Assembly: GCA_028822445.1 (NCBI GenBank)
Contig: JAPKDQ010000002.1
Span: forward strand, 496,001 to 560,000
Length of the DNA: 64,000 nt
Direction of reading: 5' to 3'
Source of the DNA: Rhodospirillaceae bacterium
GTDB lineage: Bacteria > Pseudomonadota > Alphaproteobacteria > Rhodospirillales > Rhodospirillaceae
Shown: piece by piece, positions 54,472-63,806 of the stretch
Position numbering within the stretch: the stretch's first letter is position 1
Layout of the letters: every line of letters begins with the position of its first letter
Made by a program: the position numbers and the translations under genes
The notes under the pieces: model-generated
Told to the model about the DNA's origin: nothing
Seen by the model: only the letters and a program-made list of their open reading frames with translations
Database searches by the model: none

Positions 54472-56610
54472 ATGAAGCGTTGGACAATATTTTTTAAGAG
54501 TGCTATCGCCCGCTCCATCAAATGGGGCGCGGTCTTGATGCCGATGGCAATGGCGACAAACCCTGCCCAGGCACAGCTCGAGAGTATTTTAAGCCAGATA
54601 GAAACCGCCGGTCACGCACGAGTGATCGTGCGCATGAAAGAAGCAACTGAAGGTCACTCGTGGGCGCAGGCGTCCTCCGTATATGGTCAGCAGGTTGCTG
54701 TTCGTAAAATGCGTGAGCGTATTGATGCCGCGATGGTGCAGCGTAACCTTATAGTTGAGCAATCGTTCTCCAGCTTGCCTTTTGTGGGCCTTCAAGTTAA
54801 TCGCGAAGAATTATTCGAGCTCCTCACGCTAGACGGCGTCGGGGGTGTCTATCCGGTTACCGTCGAGCGAAAAGCGAAGACTGAAGCAACGGTGTTGACT
54901 GAAGGTGCGTCATTGGCATCATCTGTCTTTTCTATCGATGTGGAGGACGCGTGGGCGCGCGGATTTCTGGGTGAGGGCCTGACAGTTGCAGTTATTGACG
55001 GCGGCATCGCTACGAACCATGCCATGCTTTCAGGCAAAGTCGTCGGGGAGGCTTGTTTTTCTGGGACGTTTGGCGTGGATACGGTTACCCAATGTCCGTC
55101 GGGACAAACGCCTGAAATTGGCTATGGCGCAGCATCGAACTGTCCATTTGGTTCCGATAGATGTGACCACGGGACCCACGTAGCCTCAATTGCAGTTGGC
55201 AATGACGGCGTAAATTTTGGCGTTGCGCGGGCAGCGAAGTTGATGCCGATCGATGTTTTCTCTGAAGTAAGCAGTGCGAGTGTTTGCGACCCTGACCCCG
55301 CACCTTGCCAGTTAACTGACTCATTGGTGGTCCTCGATGCCCTGAATTATGTCAACGAAATCGCCGACGTGTTTAATGTAGTTGCCGTTAATCTCAGCCT
55401 TGGTGGGGGCTCCAACACCGGGCCCTGTGATTCAGATCCTCGAAGGCTGGTGATCGACATGCTGCGTGACAAGGGTGTTGTCACCACAGCGGCAGCAGGC
55501 AACCAGGGTTCGAATGGTTCAATCAACGCACCGGCTTGTATCTCTTCGGCTGTCGCGGTTGGGGCGACAAATGATGGAGCGAAAGTTGCTTCTTTCTCTA
55601 ATTTTTCTTCGTTTATGAACGTGATGGCGCCGGGTGTTAACGTTAGGGCGGCGGACCCTGATGGCGGATTGATCTCTCGTAGCGGCACATCGGTAGCGGC
55701 ACCACACGTTGCGGGCGCCTACGTTGTGATTCGCTCTGCCCTTGCGCAGGCGACGGTTGACGAGATTGACAACGCAATTGCTGTGACTGGTTTAGATGTG
55801 TCGAGAACGGGGCAGAACTTTACACTGCCAAGACTTCAAGTTCACAAGGCTATTCTTGAGCTTCAAGGCATCAATATTAAGGTGTTCAACAATGTGCTTA
55901 GTTCTCGCACGACCGGTGTCGGCGAAGCATATATCCGTTTGTATAATTCTTCATCTGAAGCCGGGAGTGCGCGCGTAACGCTGCGTGATGCAGAGACGGG
56001 TGCTCAACTAGGCAACTGGACCAGCCCAAACATTCCTGTACACGCGTCGTTTCAATTCAACGTTAGTCGTCTGGAAACTGAAGCTGTTTCTGGCACGGTG
56101 ATCGCGCGCGATGACCGTCCTTATTATAATTTGGTTGTTGAATCTGATTTTGATGGGGCCATGCAACACGTGCTGTGGCAGCAGGCTGCGGGTGTGCTCT
56201 CGAATATGACTAGCTGCTCTGATGGCATTTCTGGCGGTGAACGTTTACTTCTCAATGTTCATAACGCCTCCATCTTGGAGTACCAGTCATCGGTGCGGGT
56301 CTATAACGACGGGTCGGCAATCAGCACCGCTATTATTGAAGTCTTTAACGCGATGACGGGCGAGTCCGTTGGGCAATGGGTTAGCCCACCCATTGAGGCC
56401 GGCGCGGCATACGAAGCATCAATGACCGAGGTCATTAATGGCATCGAACTCGTCGAAGGGTCTCTGGTTGTGCTCGATGATCTGCCGGTTCACTTGAATG
56501 TGGAACTTTCCAGAGACTTCAATGGCTATCTACAGCATACAATCCACAATGCTGGATCGGCCGTGTTGACCGATATGTCTGCGAAATGTTTACTTGGAAA
56601 CAACGGTTAG
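54472..56610 (+). CDS. Exported S8 subtilisin-type serine protease with duplicated C-terminal domain
   Basis: 712 residues. Signal peptide to about residue 34 (ATNPAQAQ). An inhibitor-I9-like propeptide follows (RVIVRMKEATEGHSWA ... GVGGVYPVTVERK). The catalytic triad is Asp176 (VAVIDGG), His233 (DHGTHVAS) and Ser407 (SGTSVAAPH), with the oxyanion Asn344 in AAGNQG. Residues about 465-582 and 587-706 are two copies of one beta-rich domain: both contain R/L-LYN/VHN strands, a 'G..xg.W.SP.I' turn (GNWTSPNIPVHASF and GQWVSPPIEAGAAY), then DFxGxxQH. No C-terminal sorting motif is seen. Secreted or periplasmic, self-processing is likely. Confidence 0.92.
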   Translation: MKRWTIFFKSAIARSIKWGAVLMPMAMATNPAQAQLESILSQIETAGHARVIVRMKEATEGHSWAQASSVYGQQVAVRKMRERIDAAMVQRNLIVEQSFSSLPFVGLQVNREELFELLTLDGVGGVYPVTVERKAKTEATVLTEGASLASSVFSIDVEDAWARGFLGEGLTVAVIDGGIATNHAMLSGKVVGEACFSGTFGVDTVTQCPSGQTPEIGYGAASNCPFGSDRCDHGTHVASIAVGNDGVNFGVARAAKLMPIDVFSEVSSASVCDPDPAPCQLTDSLVVLDALNYVNEIADVFNVVAVNLSLGGGSNTGPCDSDPRRLVIDMLRDKGVVTTAAAGNQGSNGSINAPACISSAVAVGATNDGAKVASFSNFSSFMNVMAPGVNVRAADPDGGLISRSGTSVAAPHVAGAYVVIRSALAQATVDEIDNAIAVTGLDVSRTGQNFTLPRLQVHKAILELQGINIKVFNNVLSSRTTGVGEAYIRLYNSSSEAGSARVTLRDAETGAQLGNWTSPNIPVHASFQFNVSRLETEAVSGTVIARDDRPYYNLVVESDFDGAMQHVLWQQAAGVLSNMTSCSDGISGGERLLLNVHNASILEYQSSVRVYNDGSAISTAIIEVFNAMTGESVGQWVSPPIEAGAAYEASMTEVINGIELVEGSLVVLDDLPVHLNVELSRDFNGYLQHTIHNAGSAVLTDMSAKCLLGNNG

Positions 56611-56641
56611 GGCGGCCCTTTAGCTTAGCGCTGCGTCTCCT

Positions 56642-57310
56642 TTAGGTTGTTACCATTCCCTGTCCGGTCTTGATGAGATCTGCCGGTGCGACCTCTTCCC
56701 GTTTTTCCGGCACTTCTACACCGCGTTGACACGCTGGCCGCGCGGCCAGCGTGTCATTCCAACGCCGCACATTATCTAGGCCATCTATTGATACTCCGGA
56801 CCATTCGTAGGTGCGGACCCAAGCCCAGTTGGCTATGTCCGCTATTGAAAAGTCTCCGGCGAGCCATTCGTTGCTCTCTAGGTGGGAATCAAGAACTTCG
56901 ATCAGTCGGCGGCTTTCGTTTTGATAGCGCGCGATCGCTTGGGGAATTTTTTCCGGGAAGTAGCGGAAGAAAACGTTAGCTTGTCCCATCATGGGGCCGA
57001 TTCCACCCATCTGAAACATCAACCACTGCATAACAATGGAGCGCCCTTTTGCATTGCTGGGCATGAGTAGGCCAGTTTTTTCAGCTAAGTAAGCCAGAAT
57101 GGCGCCAGACTCGAACACTGCAAAGTCGCCGGCGTCGTGATCAATAATAACGGGTATGCGACCGTTTGGATTGAGCGCGAGAAATGTCGCCGCTTTCTGT
57201 TCCTTCTCTTTAAGGCTGATTGTTGTAACCGTGTAGGGCAGTTTCATCTCCTCAAGTGCAATTGAAACCTTATAGCCGTTCGGTGTACGCGCAGTGAGAA
57301 GTTCGATCAT
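56642..57310 (-). CDS. Glutathione S-transferase, Nu/YfcG-like
   Basis: 222 residues. N-terminal thioredoxin-fold domain has [18 protein letters not shown] with the catalytic Thr/Asn-type start typical of YfcG/Ygh[10 protein letters not shown] and the glutathione-binding [18 protein letters not shown]-terminal helical domain includes [17 protein letters not shown]. Conjugates glutathione or, in YfcG-type members, reduces disulfides. Convergent with the subtilase gene; divergent from queA. Confidence 0.92.
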   Translation of the reverse strand: MIELLTARTPNGYKVSIALEEMKLPYTVTTISLKEKEQKAATFLALNPNGRIPVIIDHDAGDFAVFESGAILAYLAEKTGLLMPSNAKGRSIVMQWLMFQMGGIGPMMGQANVFFRYFPEKIPQAIARYQNESRRLIEVLDSHLESNEWLAGDFSIADIANWAWVRTYEWSGVSIDGLDNVRRWNDTLAARPACQRGVEVPEKREEVAPADLIKTGQGMVTT

Positions 57311-57465
57311 GGTTATGCTCGGCCCTGGTTTATGAGTGAGTTGCGGTCTAGGAGGGTAACTGACTGTGTGCCGTTCATTCCAATCTATCGATCAGCAGTC
57401 TATAAACCAACATCTATAACTTAACTATAGCCACCCTATGTCCCCTGGAGCCTGAATAGACCCTC

Positions 57466-58500
57466 ATGCGCGTCGATCAGTTTGATTTTCTTCTTCCGGC
57501 AGATTGCATCCCTGACCGACCTGTGAATCCCAGAGATTCTGCACGGTTACTTCACGTCAATGATGCCGGCCTTTCAGACCGTAGAGTTTGTGATCTGCCG
57601 GGCTTACTGAGGGATGGCGATGTTCTTGTTTTCAATGATACGCGCGTAATCCCCGCCCGTCTCTATGGCAAGCGGGGTGAGTCCGACATAGAGATTTTAT
57701 TGCATCGCCCTGAGGCGGCCGGTGTCTGGCACGCTCTCGCTCGCCCCGCAAAGCGACTAAAGCCCGGCGATACAGTCTCTTTTTCTGACACGTTTGCGGC
57801 GGAGATTCTCGGTAGGGCTGACGATGGGTCCGTCCGGATTCAGTTTAATTTAGACCCAAGTGCCCTATCAGCCGCGTTGCAAGAGCATGGGCACATGCCG
57901 CTGCCTCCTTACATGGGGCGTGAAGATGACGCCCAAGACCGCGAAGATTATCAGACCATCTATGCCTCCCATGATGGTGCAATTGCTGCTCCCACGGCCG
58001 GGCTGCATTTCACGGGCGATCTTATGGCCGCTCTTTCTGCGAAAGGGATTGAGACGTCTTTCCTGACCTTGCACGTGGGATTGGGAACGTTCCAGCCCAT
58101 GAAAGTCGACGACACTGATAACCATGTTATGCACCGAGAACGGGCGTACGTGAGTGAGGACGTATCTTGGCAGCTTACGAAAGCAAAAGCAGAGGGGCGA
58201 CGTATTGTCGCTGTCGGGACAACAAGTTTGCGGACACTAGAATCAGCCGCTGGGAAGAATGGAGAGATACGCCCCTTCGATGCAGAGACCGACCTGTTTA
58301 TTGTGCCCGGGTATAGCTTCAAGGCTGTAGACGTATTGATGACCAATTTTCATTTACCAAAGTCTACGCTGTTCATGCTTGTCTCTGCTTTTTCTGGAAC
58401 GGATCGTATGAAGGCGGTCTACGATCATGCAATCAAGTCTGGGTATCGCTTTTACTCCTATGGCGATGCCTGTTTACTTGATTGTGGGCGGCTACCATGA
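57466..58500 (+). CDS. queA: S-adenosylmethionine:tRNA ribosyltransferase-isomerase
   Basis: Adds the epoxycyclopentane-diol ring from SAM to 7-aminomethyl-deazaguanine in tRNA. 344 residues. Signatures: [88 protein letters not shown] and [19 protein letters not shown]. First gene of the queA-tgt-queG operon; its TGA overlaps the tgt ATG (ATGA). Confidence 0.97.
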   Translation: MRVDQFDFLLPADCIPDRPVNPRDSARLLHVNDAGLSDRRVCDLPGLLRDGDVLVFNDTRVIPARLYGKRGESDIEILLHRPEAAGVWHALARPAKRLKPGDTVSFSDTFAAEILGRADDGSVRIQFNLDPSALSAALQEHGHMPLPPYMGREDDAQDREDYQTIYASHDGAIAAPTAGLHFTGDLMAALSAKGIETSFLTLHVGLGTFQPMKVDDTDNHVMHRERAYVSEDVSWQLTKAKAEGRRIVAVGTTSLRTLESAAGKNGEIRPFDAETDLFIVPGYSFKAVDVLMTNFHLPKSTLFMLVSAFSGTDRMKAVYDHAIKSGYRFYSYGDACLLDCGRLP

Positions 58501-59630
58501 CCGCCCCGGGTTTTTCTTTAAAAGTAGAAGCCGTTGATGGCCAGGCTCGGGTTGGTCAACTCACAACAGCCCATGGCGTTGTCGATACCCCCGCTTTTAT
58601 GCCTGTTGGCACTGCCGCGACGGTCAAGGCAATGACCGTTGATTCTGTTGCATCCACCGGAGCGCAGATGATTCTTGGGAACACGTACCACTTGATGCTA
58701 AGGCCCGGAGCGCAGCGCATCGAATCTCTTGGCGGCTTAAGAAACTTTATGCGTTGGGACGGCCCTATTTTGACAGACTCTGGTGGTTACCAGGTAATGT
58801 CTTTGTCGAAGCTCCGTAAAATTACTGAAGAGGGTGTGACTTTTCAATCTCATCTTGACGGCAGCAAGCACATGCTAACACCCGAACGGGCCATCGACAT
58901 CCAGAATAAACTGGGCTCGACTGTGACTATGATTCTTGATGAATGCACGCCGTTCCCCGCCACGGAAAAAGAGGCGGCCGACAGCATGCACCTTTCCATG
59001 CGATGGGCGGAACGCTGCAAAGGCGCGTTTAAAGAACGGACAGGTCATGCGCTTTTTGGAATCGTTCAGGGGGGTATTTACGCCGACCTGCGGGCCGAGT
59101 CTGCGCGTTCTCTAATCGATATCGGATTCGATGGATATGCTTTGGGAGGACTTGCTGTCGGTGAAGGCCAGGGCCTCATGTTTGAGATTGCAGGCGTGAC
59201 AACCCCGCACCTGCCTGCCGATAAACCTAGGTATTTAATGGGTGTTGGAAAGCCACTTGATATCATTGGGGCCGTTCAGCGGGGCATCGATATGTTTGAT
59301 TGCGTGCTTCCCACGCGATCTGGCCGGACTGGGCAAGCTTTTACACGATACGGAACCGTCAATCTCCGTAATGCACGACATGCGGATGATCACAGGCCGC
59401 TTGATGAAAGCGTCCCGTGCGGCGCTAGTCGGGCTTACAGCCGCGCTTACCTCAATCACTTGATAAAGTCTAACGAGATTCTCGGCATGATGCTGCTGAC
59501 GTGGCATAATGTCGCCTTCTATCAACAGCTTATGGTGGGGCTTCGTGACGCGATCCGAGCCGGTTCCCTCGATAACTTCGCAGCGGCCTTCCAGGCCGAC
59601 TGGTCCAGGGGTGACATCGAGCCCCTTTAA
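58497..59630 (+). CDS. tgt: tRNA-guanine transglycosylase
   Basis: Exchanges the anticodon wobble guanine of tRNA for preQ1. 377 residues from ATG 58497, which overlaps the queA stop; an upstream GTG at 58482 is possible. Active-site segments: [70 protein letters not shown] and [32 protein letters not shown]. The usual zinc-site Cys...Cys...His tail is not fully evident: after FDCVLPTR the segment reads [23 protein letters not shown], which carries one of the cysteines and the later His. Function is nonetheless clear. Confidence 0.96.
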   Translation: MTAPGFSLKVEAVDGQARVGQLTTAHGVVDTPAFMPVGTAATVKAMTVDSVASTGAQMILGNTYHLMLRPGAQRIESLGGLRNFMRWDGPILTDSGGYQVMSLSKLRKITEEGVTFQSHLDGSKHMLTPERAIDIQNKLGSTVTMILDECTPFPATEKEAADSMHLSMRWAERCKGAFKERTGHALFGIVQGGIYADLRAESARSLIDIGFDGYALGGLAVGEGQGLMFEIAGVTTPHLPADKPRYLMGVGKPLDIIGAVQRGIDMFDCVLPTRSGRTGQAFTRYGTVNLRNARHADDHRPLDESVPCGASRAYSRAYLNHLIKSNEILGMMLLTWHNVAFYQQLMVGLRDAIRAGSLDNFAAAFQADWSRGDIEPL

Positions 59631-60741
59631 AGAGGATCTGAAGCAAGGTCTTCTGCAAGAGGCACGACGTCTCGGGTTTGATGATATCCGCATTACTGTG
59701 GCGTCTTTGCCTGCGGATGTGTCGAAGAATTTAGACTCATTTATTGCTGATGGCCTTCATGGTGATATGGCCTGGATGGAAGAAAAGGCAGAGCGCCGTC
59801 GCTCACCTCAAGCGCTTTGGCCCGATGTGCGCTCTGTCATCACGGTTGCGGTGAACTATGGGCCGTCCACGGACCCTCTGGCGCTGCTTAATAAACCAGA
59901 GCACGGGGCTATCAGTGTTTACGCTCGTGGCCGTGACTACCATGACCTACTTAAGAAACGCCTAAAAGCGTTAGCACGCTGGTTAGTTAATCAAGCAAAG
60001 GGCGTAGATGTAAAAGTTTTTGTTGATACGGCGCCTGTTTTGGAAAAGCCGCTAGCCCAGGCCGCGGGTCTCGGATGGCAAGGCAAACACACCAACCTAG
60101 TCTCACGGCAATACGGGTCATGGCTTTTCTTAGGAGAGGTTTTTACGACGCTAGACCTACCGCCAGACGAGCCGATGGAAGACCATTGTGGATCATGCCG
60201 GCAATGCTTGGACGTGTGCCCAACGGATGCGTTTATTGATGCACGCCGTCTCGATGCGAGGCGGTGTATCTCTTATCTGACGATCGAGCATAAAGGTCAC
60301 ATTGCTGTTGATCTGCGCCCACTTATGGGTAACCGGATTTATGGTTGTGATGACTGCCTTGCTGTTTGTCCTTGGAACAAGTTCGCCGAAGTCGCATCTC
60401 CGTCTGTTTTAAACCCGAGGGTCGAACTTGAGGCGCCACTATTGACCGACCTCGTGTGCCTGGACGAAGCGTCTTTCCGTATTGTTTTTACGGGATCGCC
60501 TATCAAGAGAATTGGCCGGGATCGATTTGTGCGGAATGTCCTCATTGCCATCGGCAACAGCGGATTAGCTGAGATGTGTGCAGTAATCGAGCCCCTATGC
60601 CGTGATGAATCCCCGCTTGTTCGCGCGATGGTGGTCTGGGCTTTGAACCGTTTGGACAAGGGCAAAGCCATGCAAGTGAGGGAGTCCTTGATGCAGCACG
60701 AGGTTGATCCATATGTGAGAGGCGAATGGGCTGCAGTTTAA
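59611..60741 (+). CDS. queG: Epoxyqueuosine reductase
   Basis: Last step of queuosine synthesis: reduces the epoxide in tRNA using cobalamin and two 4Fe-4S clusters. I chose GTG 59611 ([15 protein letters not shown]), about 20 bases inside tgt, giving 376 residues; the longer frame from 59509 lies wholly inside tgt. Iron-sulfur ligands: [12 protein letters not shown] and [16 protein letters not shown], with [13 protein letters not shown] between them; the N-terminal part has GDMAWME and [10 protein letters not shown]. Needs cobalamin, as does mutB in this window. End of the operon. Confidence 0.95.
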   Translation: MTSSPFKEDLKQGLLQEARRLGFDDIRITVASLPADVSKNLDSFIADGLHGDMAWMEEKAERRRSPQALWPDVRSVITVAVNYGPSTDPLALLNKPEHGAISVYARGRDYHDLLKKRLKALARWLVNQAKGVDVKVFVDTAPVLEKPLAQAAGLGWQGKHTNLVSRQYGSWLFLGEVFTTLDLPPDEPMEDHCGSCRQCLDVCPTDAFIDARRLDARRCISYLTIEHKGHIAVDLRPLMGNRIYGCDDCLAVCPWNKFAEVASPSVLNPRVELEAPLLTDLVCLDEASFRIVFTGSPIKRIGRDRFVRNVLIAIGNSGLAEMCAVIEPLCRDESPLVRAMVVWALNRLDKGKAMQVRESLMQHEVDPYVRGEWAAV

Positions 60742-60909
60742 TCACATTGGCGCCCACCTTTTTTTATCCTTTGTCGCGTGGGCGCGGGACTTCCAATATG
60801 ACACTGAGGTGCCGGTGTTCCAGGATTGGGCTGATTATCGACAATGCTCACTCTGTCCTGCGGGTCACTTTATTATAGGCGTAGACGATCAACGTGAGAT
60901 ATACGGCCT
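60742..60909 (+). pseudogene. Possible HpnC-like squalene/phytoene synthase remnant
   Basis: In the 358-base gap after queG, one plus frame reads HIGAHLFLSFVAWARDFQYD, then TEVPVFQDWADYRQCSLCPAG and HFIIGVDDQ before a stop at 60907-60909. The block 'DY...S..P.G.F' and the preceding F..D........W match the squalene/phytoene synthase family used in hopanoid synthesis (HpnC/D type), with a three-residue loss. The rest of the gene is absent and there is no convincing start. Identification rests on a short pattern. The remaining gap, 60910-61099, shows nothing further. Confidence 0.4.
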
Positions 60910-61099
60910 AGCTCTCGATTAGGCTGGGCCCAACCCGATCGCGACCGCCCGCGTCACTATGGGGATGGCATTACGTGTCTATTCTCTCGACCTTAGCGGC
61001 ACGAAAACAGAACGCTCCGAACTTGTGGAGTGGTACGGTTAGCTATTGTGTGGCTCCTGATCTCTCTGACTAGCCTATCAACCGGGATCACCTTGAGAC

Positions 61100-61477
61100 T
61101 TATGCTGCTGCTAAAGCACGGGCCATTTGACCCAGCGCTTCTTGATGGCGCTAGTTGTCAATATTGGAAAAATTACGTGCAAGCTCTAAACACACGCGTT
61201 GCCGGGGTAGAACAACCTGTTCTTTGCTTTCTTCTAGTCCACCAAAAAAGTAGCTCACGGGCACACTGAGAAGCTTTGTGATTTCGTAAAGCCGACCGGC
61301 AGAAATCCGATTAATGCCACGCCCATACTTGTGGGCTTGTTGATAAGTGACACCAATCACCTCGGCCATTTTTTGTTGGCTCATCCGCATCATGATGCGG
61401 CGCACTCTAGTCTACGCGTCAACATGCTTATCGACCTCGTTGGCGCGGTTTTTTGGGCAGGTTTTACGCTTTGAGAT
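61100..61477 (-). pseudogene. XRE-family regulator with two in-frame amber stops
   Basis: On the minus strand, the frame reads KRKT..., then NEVDKHVDA, a TAG (61412-61414), TRVRRIMMRMSQQKMAEVIGVTYQQAHKYG, then RGINRISAGRLYEITKLLSVPVSYFFGGLEE, RQRVCLELARNFSNIDN, a second TAG (61151-61153), and RHQEALGQMARALAAA ending at TAA 61100-61102. Both stops interrupt the family consensus 'DKHVG.RVR.RR...MSQ...' and '...RNF..I.N..HQEAL..MARALA'. No ATG is found at the N-terminus; ATC occupies a plausible former start at 61475-61477. An 84-codon frame from 61405 could still make a truncated HTH protein. A duplex site for it is unknown. Confidence 0.8.
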
Positions 61478-61487
61478 ACTTCCTAGA

Positions 61488-62108
61488 CTATGAGCTCCGG
61501 TCTTTTATCAGACTTTCAAGTTGACTCTGCATAGCGTCAAGCTGTGCCTTTAAATCATCAACACCGTCCGTTGGTGCAGACCCTGTAGAGGGCGCTAGCT
61601 GTTTTGGCGATGGCTCTGGCTCGGTTAGCGTTCGGCCGGGGGCTTGCGACGTAAAAGGTGTCATCATTTTCATGGCATTTTCGAACATTACCATGTTCTG
61701 TTTTGTCATACTTTCAAACTGTTCGACCGGAAAGAAACCCTTAAATGCATTCTGCATTGTTTCACGCATGCGGCCTTCGTTCTGAGAAAAGGCATTCATA
61801 CTTTCTTCTAGGTAGCGTGGCAGAAGGCCGCCTAGGGAATCACCGTAGAAGCCAATAATTTTCCGCAGGAACTTGATGGGTAGAAGATTCTGACCTTTGC
61901 CTTCTTGCTCGACAATGATTTGTGTGAGGACTGATCGTGTCAGGTCGTAACTGGTCTTTGCATCTACAACAACGAAGTCTTCGTTCTGCTTAACCATCTC
62001 CGCGAGGTGATCGAGGGTCACGTAGCTCGACGTCTTCGTGTTGTACAGACGCCTATTAGCGTATTTCTTAATCGTGGTTGCGTCTGAATCGGCGGGCTTT
62101 GCAGCCAT
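61488..62108 (-). CDS. phaR: Polyhydroxyalkanoate synthesis repressor PhaR
   Basis: DNA-binding repressor of PHA granule genes, itself sensing polymer. 206 residues. The conserved N-terminal domain is TTIKKYANRRLYNTKTSSYVTLDHLAEMV with VVVDAKTSYDLTRSVLTQII, the PHB-binding middle follows (GQNLLPIKFLRKIIGFYGDSLGGLLPRYLEESM), and the C-terminal third is disordered, proline- and glutamine-rich. Divergent from phaA, with two palindromic sites in its own leader (62165-62208), suggesting autoregulation. Confidence 0.96.
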   Translation of the reverse strand: MAAKPADSDATTIKKYANRRLYNTKTSSYVTLDHLAEMVKQNEDFVVVDAKTSYDLTRSVLTQIIVEQEGKGQNLLPIKFLRKIIGFYGDSLGGLLPRYLEESMNAFSQNEGRMRETMQNAFKGFFPVEQFESMTKQNMVMFENAMKMMTPFTSQAPGRTLTEPEPSPKQLAPSTGSAPTDGVDDLKAQLDAMQSQLESLIKDRSS

Positions 62109-62164
62109 AGCCTGCGTCCTTCCTAACGGATTCCCTTAGGGCTTAGTGTCTTAATGAAGCTCTA

Positions 62165-62208
62165 TTGTGCGCTGCACAACGTAATGAGTCAAAGTGTGCT
62201 TTGCACAA
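62165..62208. promoter_or_regulatory. Two palindromic TGC...GCA operators, likely PhaR sites
   Basis: TTGTGC-GCT-GCACAA (62165-62179) is a perfect 6-3-6 palindrome; a second, GTGTGC-TTT-GCACAA (62194-62208), matches at all but one outer base. Centres are 29 bases apart, and both lie 57-100 bases upstream of the phaR start, between it and phaA. The TGC-rich dyads agree with known PhaR-type binding sites; binding itself is inferred. Confidence 0.7.
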
Positions 62209-62251
62209 CGTTACCCTCAAACGACTGAGTTATAGCCCCCGTGCTGCCCGT

Positions 62252-62549
62252 GCAGATATAGTTAAAAACATGCAGGATTCGTTAGGTCTGGACGCCCTTG
62301 CCAAGGGGTAAATTGATCTTTGGTAGGGTCAACTGGCACAGATTTCAGCTGATTCGTCGATCACAGAGGCCTAGCGGTGTGTGTTCGAGAGCGCCGAAAC
62401 CCCCCGCAGCATTGCTTGCTGAGAGTATCCCGTCCGTCGTTGTTCAGTCTGTGGACCCTGGTCATATCGGCGTGATAGTGGGCAGCCGTGCGGACAAAGA
62501 GGTCTATGATCCGGTCGCAGACTGGATTAAGAATGTTGCAATGCGATAA
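62252..62549 (+). pseudogene. PHA-synthase-type alpha/beta hydrolase remnant
   Basis: Plus strand between phaR and phaA. A first frame reads VKNMQDSLGLDALAKG, stop, IDLW, stop, GQLAQISADSSITEA (62252-62370), similar to the 'A...M.LW..QLA....DP...A' start of PhaC-like proteins. A second frame, from about 62379, reads PKPPAALLAESIPSVVVQSV, then DPGHIGVIVGSRADKEVYDP and VADWIKNVA, ending at 62549; this matches the C-terminal 'TPP.A...LAE..P......GGHIGMV.GSRA....W.PLA.WL' end of such enzymes. The central catalytic part is deleted and stops are present. 62550-62613 holds only the phaA leader. Confidence 0.6.
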
Positions 62550-62613
62550 TTAATGTCGCGCTGCAGTATCTGATGGCAAGCCTGATCTCAGCGCTTTTTG
62601 ACAGGACTTTCTC

Positions 62614-63789
62614 ATGACCGAAATAGTCATCACCTCCGCCGTTCGCACCCCTATTGGGTCTTTCTCTGGCAGCCTGGCTGGCTTGCAAGCCGCCGATCTT
62701 GGAGAAATCGTTATTCGGGATGCTTTGTCGCGATCGCAGGTTGGGGCGGCTGATGTGTCGGAAGTTGTAATGGGACAAGTCCTCGCTGCGGGCAACGGAC
62801 AGAACCCAGCCCGTCAGGCTTCTATTGGCGCGGGTGTTCCGAAAGAAGTGCCGGCAATGACGATTAACCAAGTCTGTGGCTCAGGCCTAAAGGCCGTCGC
62901 TCTTGGGGCCAGTGGAATTCTGGCCGGTGATAATTCAATCGTCGTAGCTGGTGGTCAGGAAAGCATGTCCAACTCAGCGCACTGCACCTATCTACGCGAT
63001 GGGACAAAGATGGGTGACACTCAACTCATAGATACCATGATCAAAGATGGTCTTTGGGATGCCTTTAATGGCTATCATATGGGTGCGACCGCTGAGAATA
63101 TTGCTGAGCAATGGCAGCTAACGCGTGACGCACAAGATGAGTTCGCGGCCCATTCTCAACAGAAGGCCGAAAAGGCCATGGCAGAAGGCCGGTTCAAAGA
63201 TGAAATTGTGCCAGTCACCATTAAGGTTAAACGGGAAGAAAAAGTTTTTGAGTTGGATGAATACCCACGTGCCGGTTCCACGGCTGAGTCCCTTGGCAAG
63301 CTCCGGCCAGCCTTCTCAAAGGATGGCACGGTCACAGCAGGCAACTCATCCGGCATTAATGATGGTGCTGCGGCCGTCGTGGTTATGGCTGCAGACGAAG
63401 CGGCGAAGCGTGGCATCACACCACTCGCCCGTATCGCATCTTGGGCGCAAGCCGGGGTTGATCCCGCTATTATGGGAACGGGGCCAATTCCTGCGTCACG
63501 CAATGCGCTGGAACGGGCCGGTTGGTCTTCTGGTGACCTTGATTTGATTGAAGCCAATGAAGCGTTCGCCGCTCAATCTTTGGCGGTATGCGGTGATCTT
63601 GGTTTTGACGCTGAAAAGGTGAACGTCAATGGCGGTGCGATTGCGCTTGGTCATCCTATTGGCGCTTCTGGCTGTCGTGTGCTTGTAACCCTGCTCCATG
63701 AAATGCAAAAGCGAGACGCCAAAAAGGGCCTTGCCACATTGTGCATTGGTGGCGGCATGGGCATTGCCATGTGCGTGGAACGCCCTTAA
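62614..63789 (+). CDS. phaA: Acetyl-CoA C-acetyltransferase (beta-ketothiolase)
   Basis: Condenses two acetyl-CoA into acetoacetyl-CoA, first step to polyhydroxybutyrate. 391 residues. Nucleophile Cys88 in [11 protein letters not shown], acid-base His in [14 protein letters not shown] and Cys in [12 protein letters not shown] near the C-terminus. Divergent from phaR. No phaB reductase follows in the visible part; a hydrolase gene begins 18 bases after the stop. Some degradative thiolases share these motifs, but the neighbourhood with PhaR and a PHA-synthase-like remnant favours the PHB role. Confidence 0.96.
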   Translation: MTEIVITSAVRTPIGSFSGSLAGLQAADLGEIVIRDALSRSQVGAADVSEVVMGQVLAAGNGQNPARQASIGAGVPKEVPAMTINQVCGSGLKAVALGASGILAGDNSIVVAGGQESMSNSAHCTYLRDGTKMGDTQLIDTMIKDGLWDAFNGYHMGATAENIAEQWQLTRDAQDEFAAHSQQKAEKAMAEGRFKDEIVPVTIKVKREEKVFELDEYPRAGSTAESLGKLRPAFSKDGTVTAGNSSGINDGAAAVVVMAADEAAKRGITPLARIASWAQAGVDPAIMGTGPIPASRNALERAGWSSGDLDLIEANEAFAAQSLAVCGDLGFDAEKVNVNGGAIALGHPIGASGCRVLVTLLHEMQKRDAKKGLATLCIGGGMGIAMCVERP

Positions 63790-63806
63790 CGAAATCGGTC
63801 GAAGGT

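Noticed and set aside
60750-60785. Inverted repeat GCGCCCAC/GTGGGCGC as a queG terminator
   Set aside because: The T-run lies in the 20-base loop, not after the stem, so it does not fit an intrinsic terminator.
62298-62549. 83-residue protein between phaR and phaA
   Set aside because: Only the last about 50 residues resemble a known family; better explained as a gene remnant.
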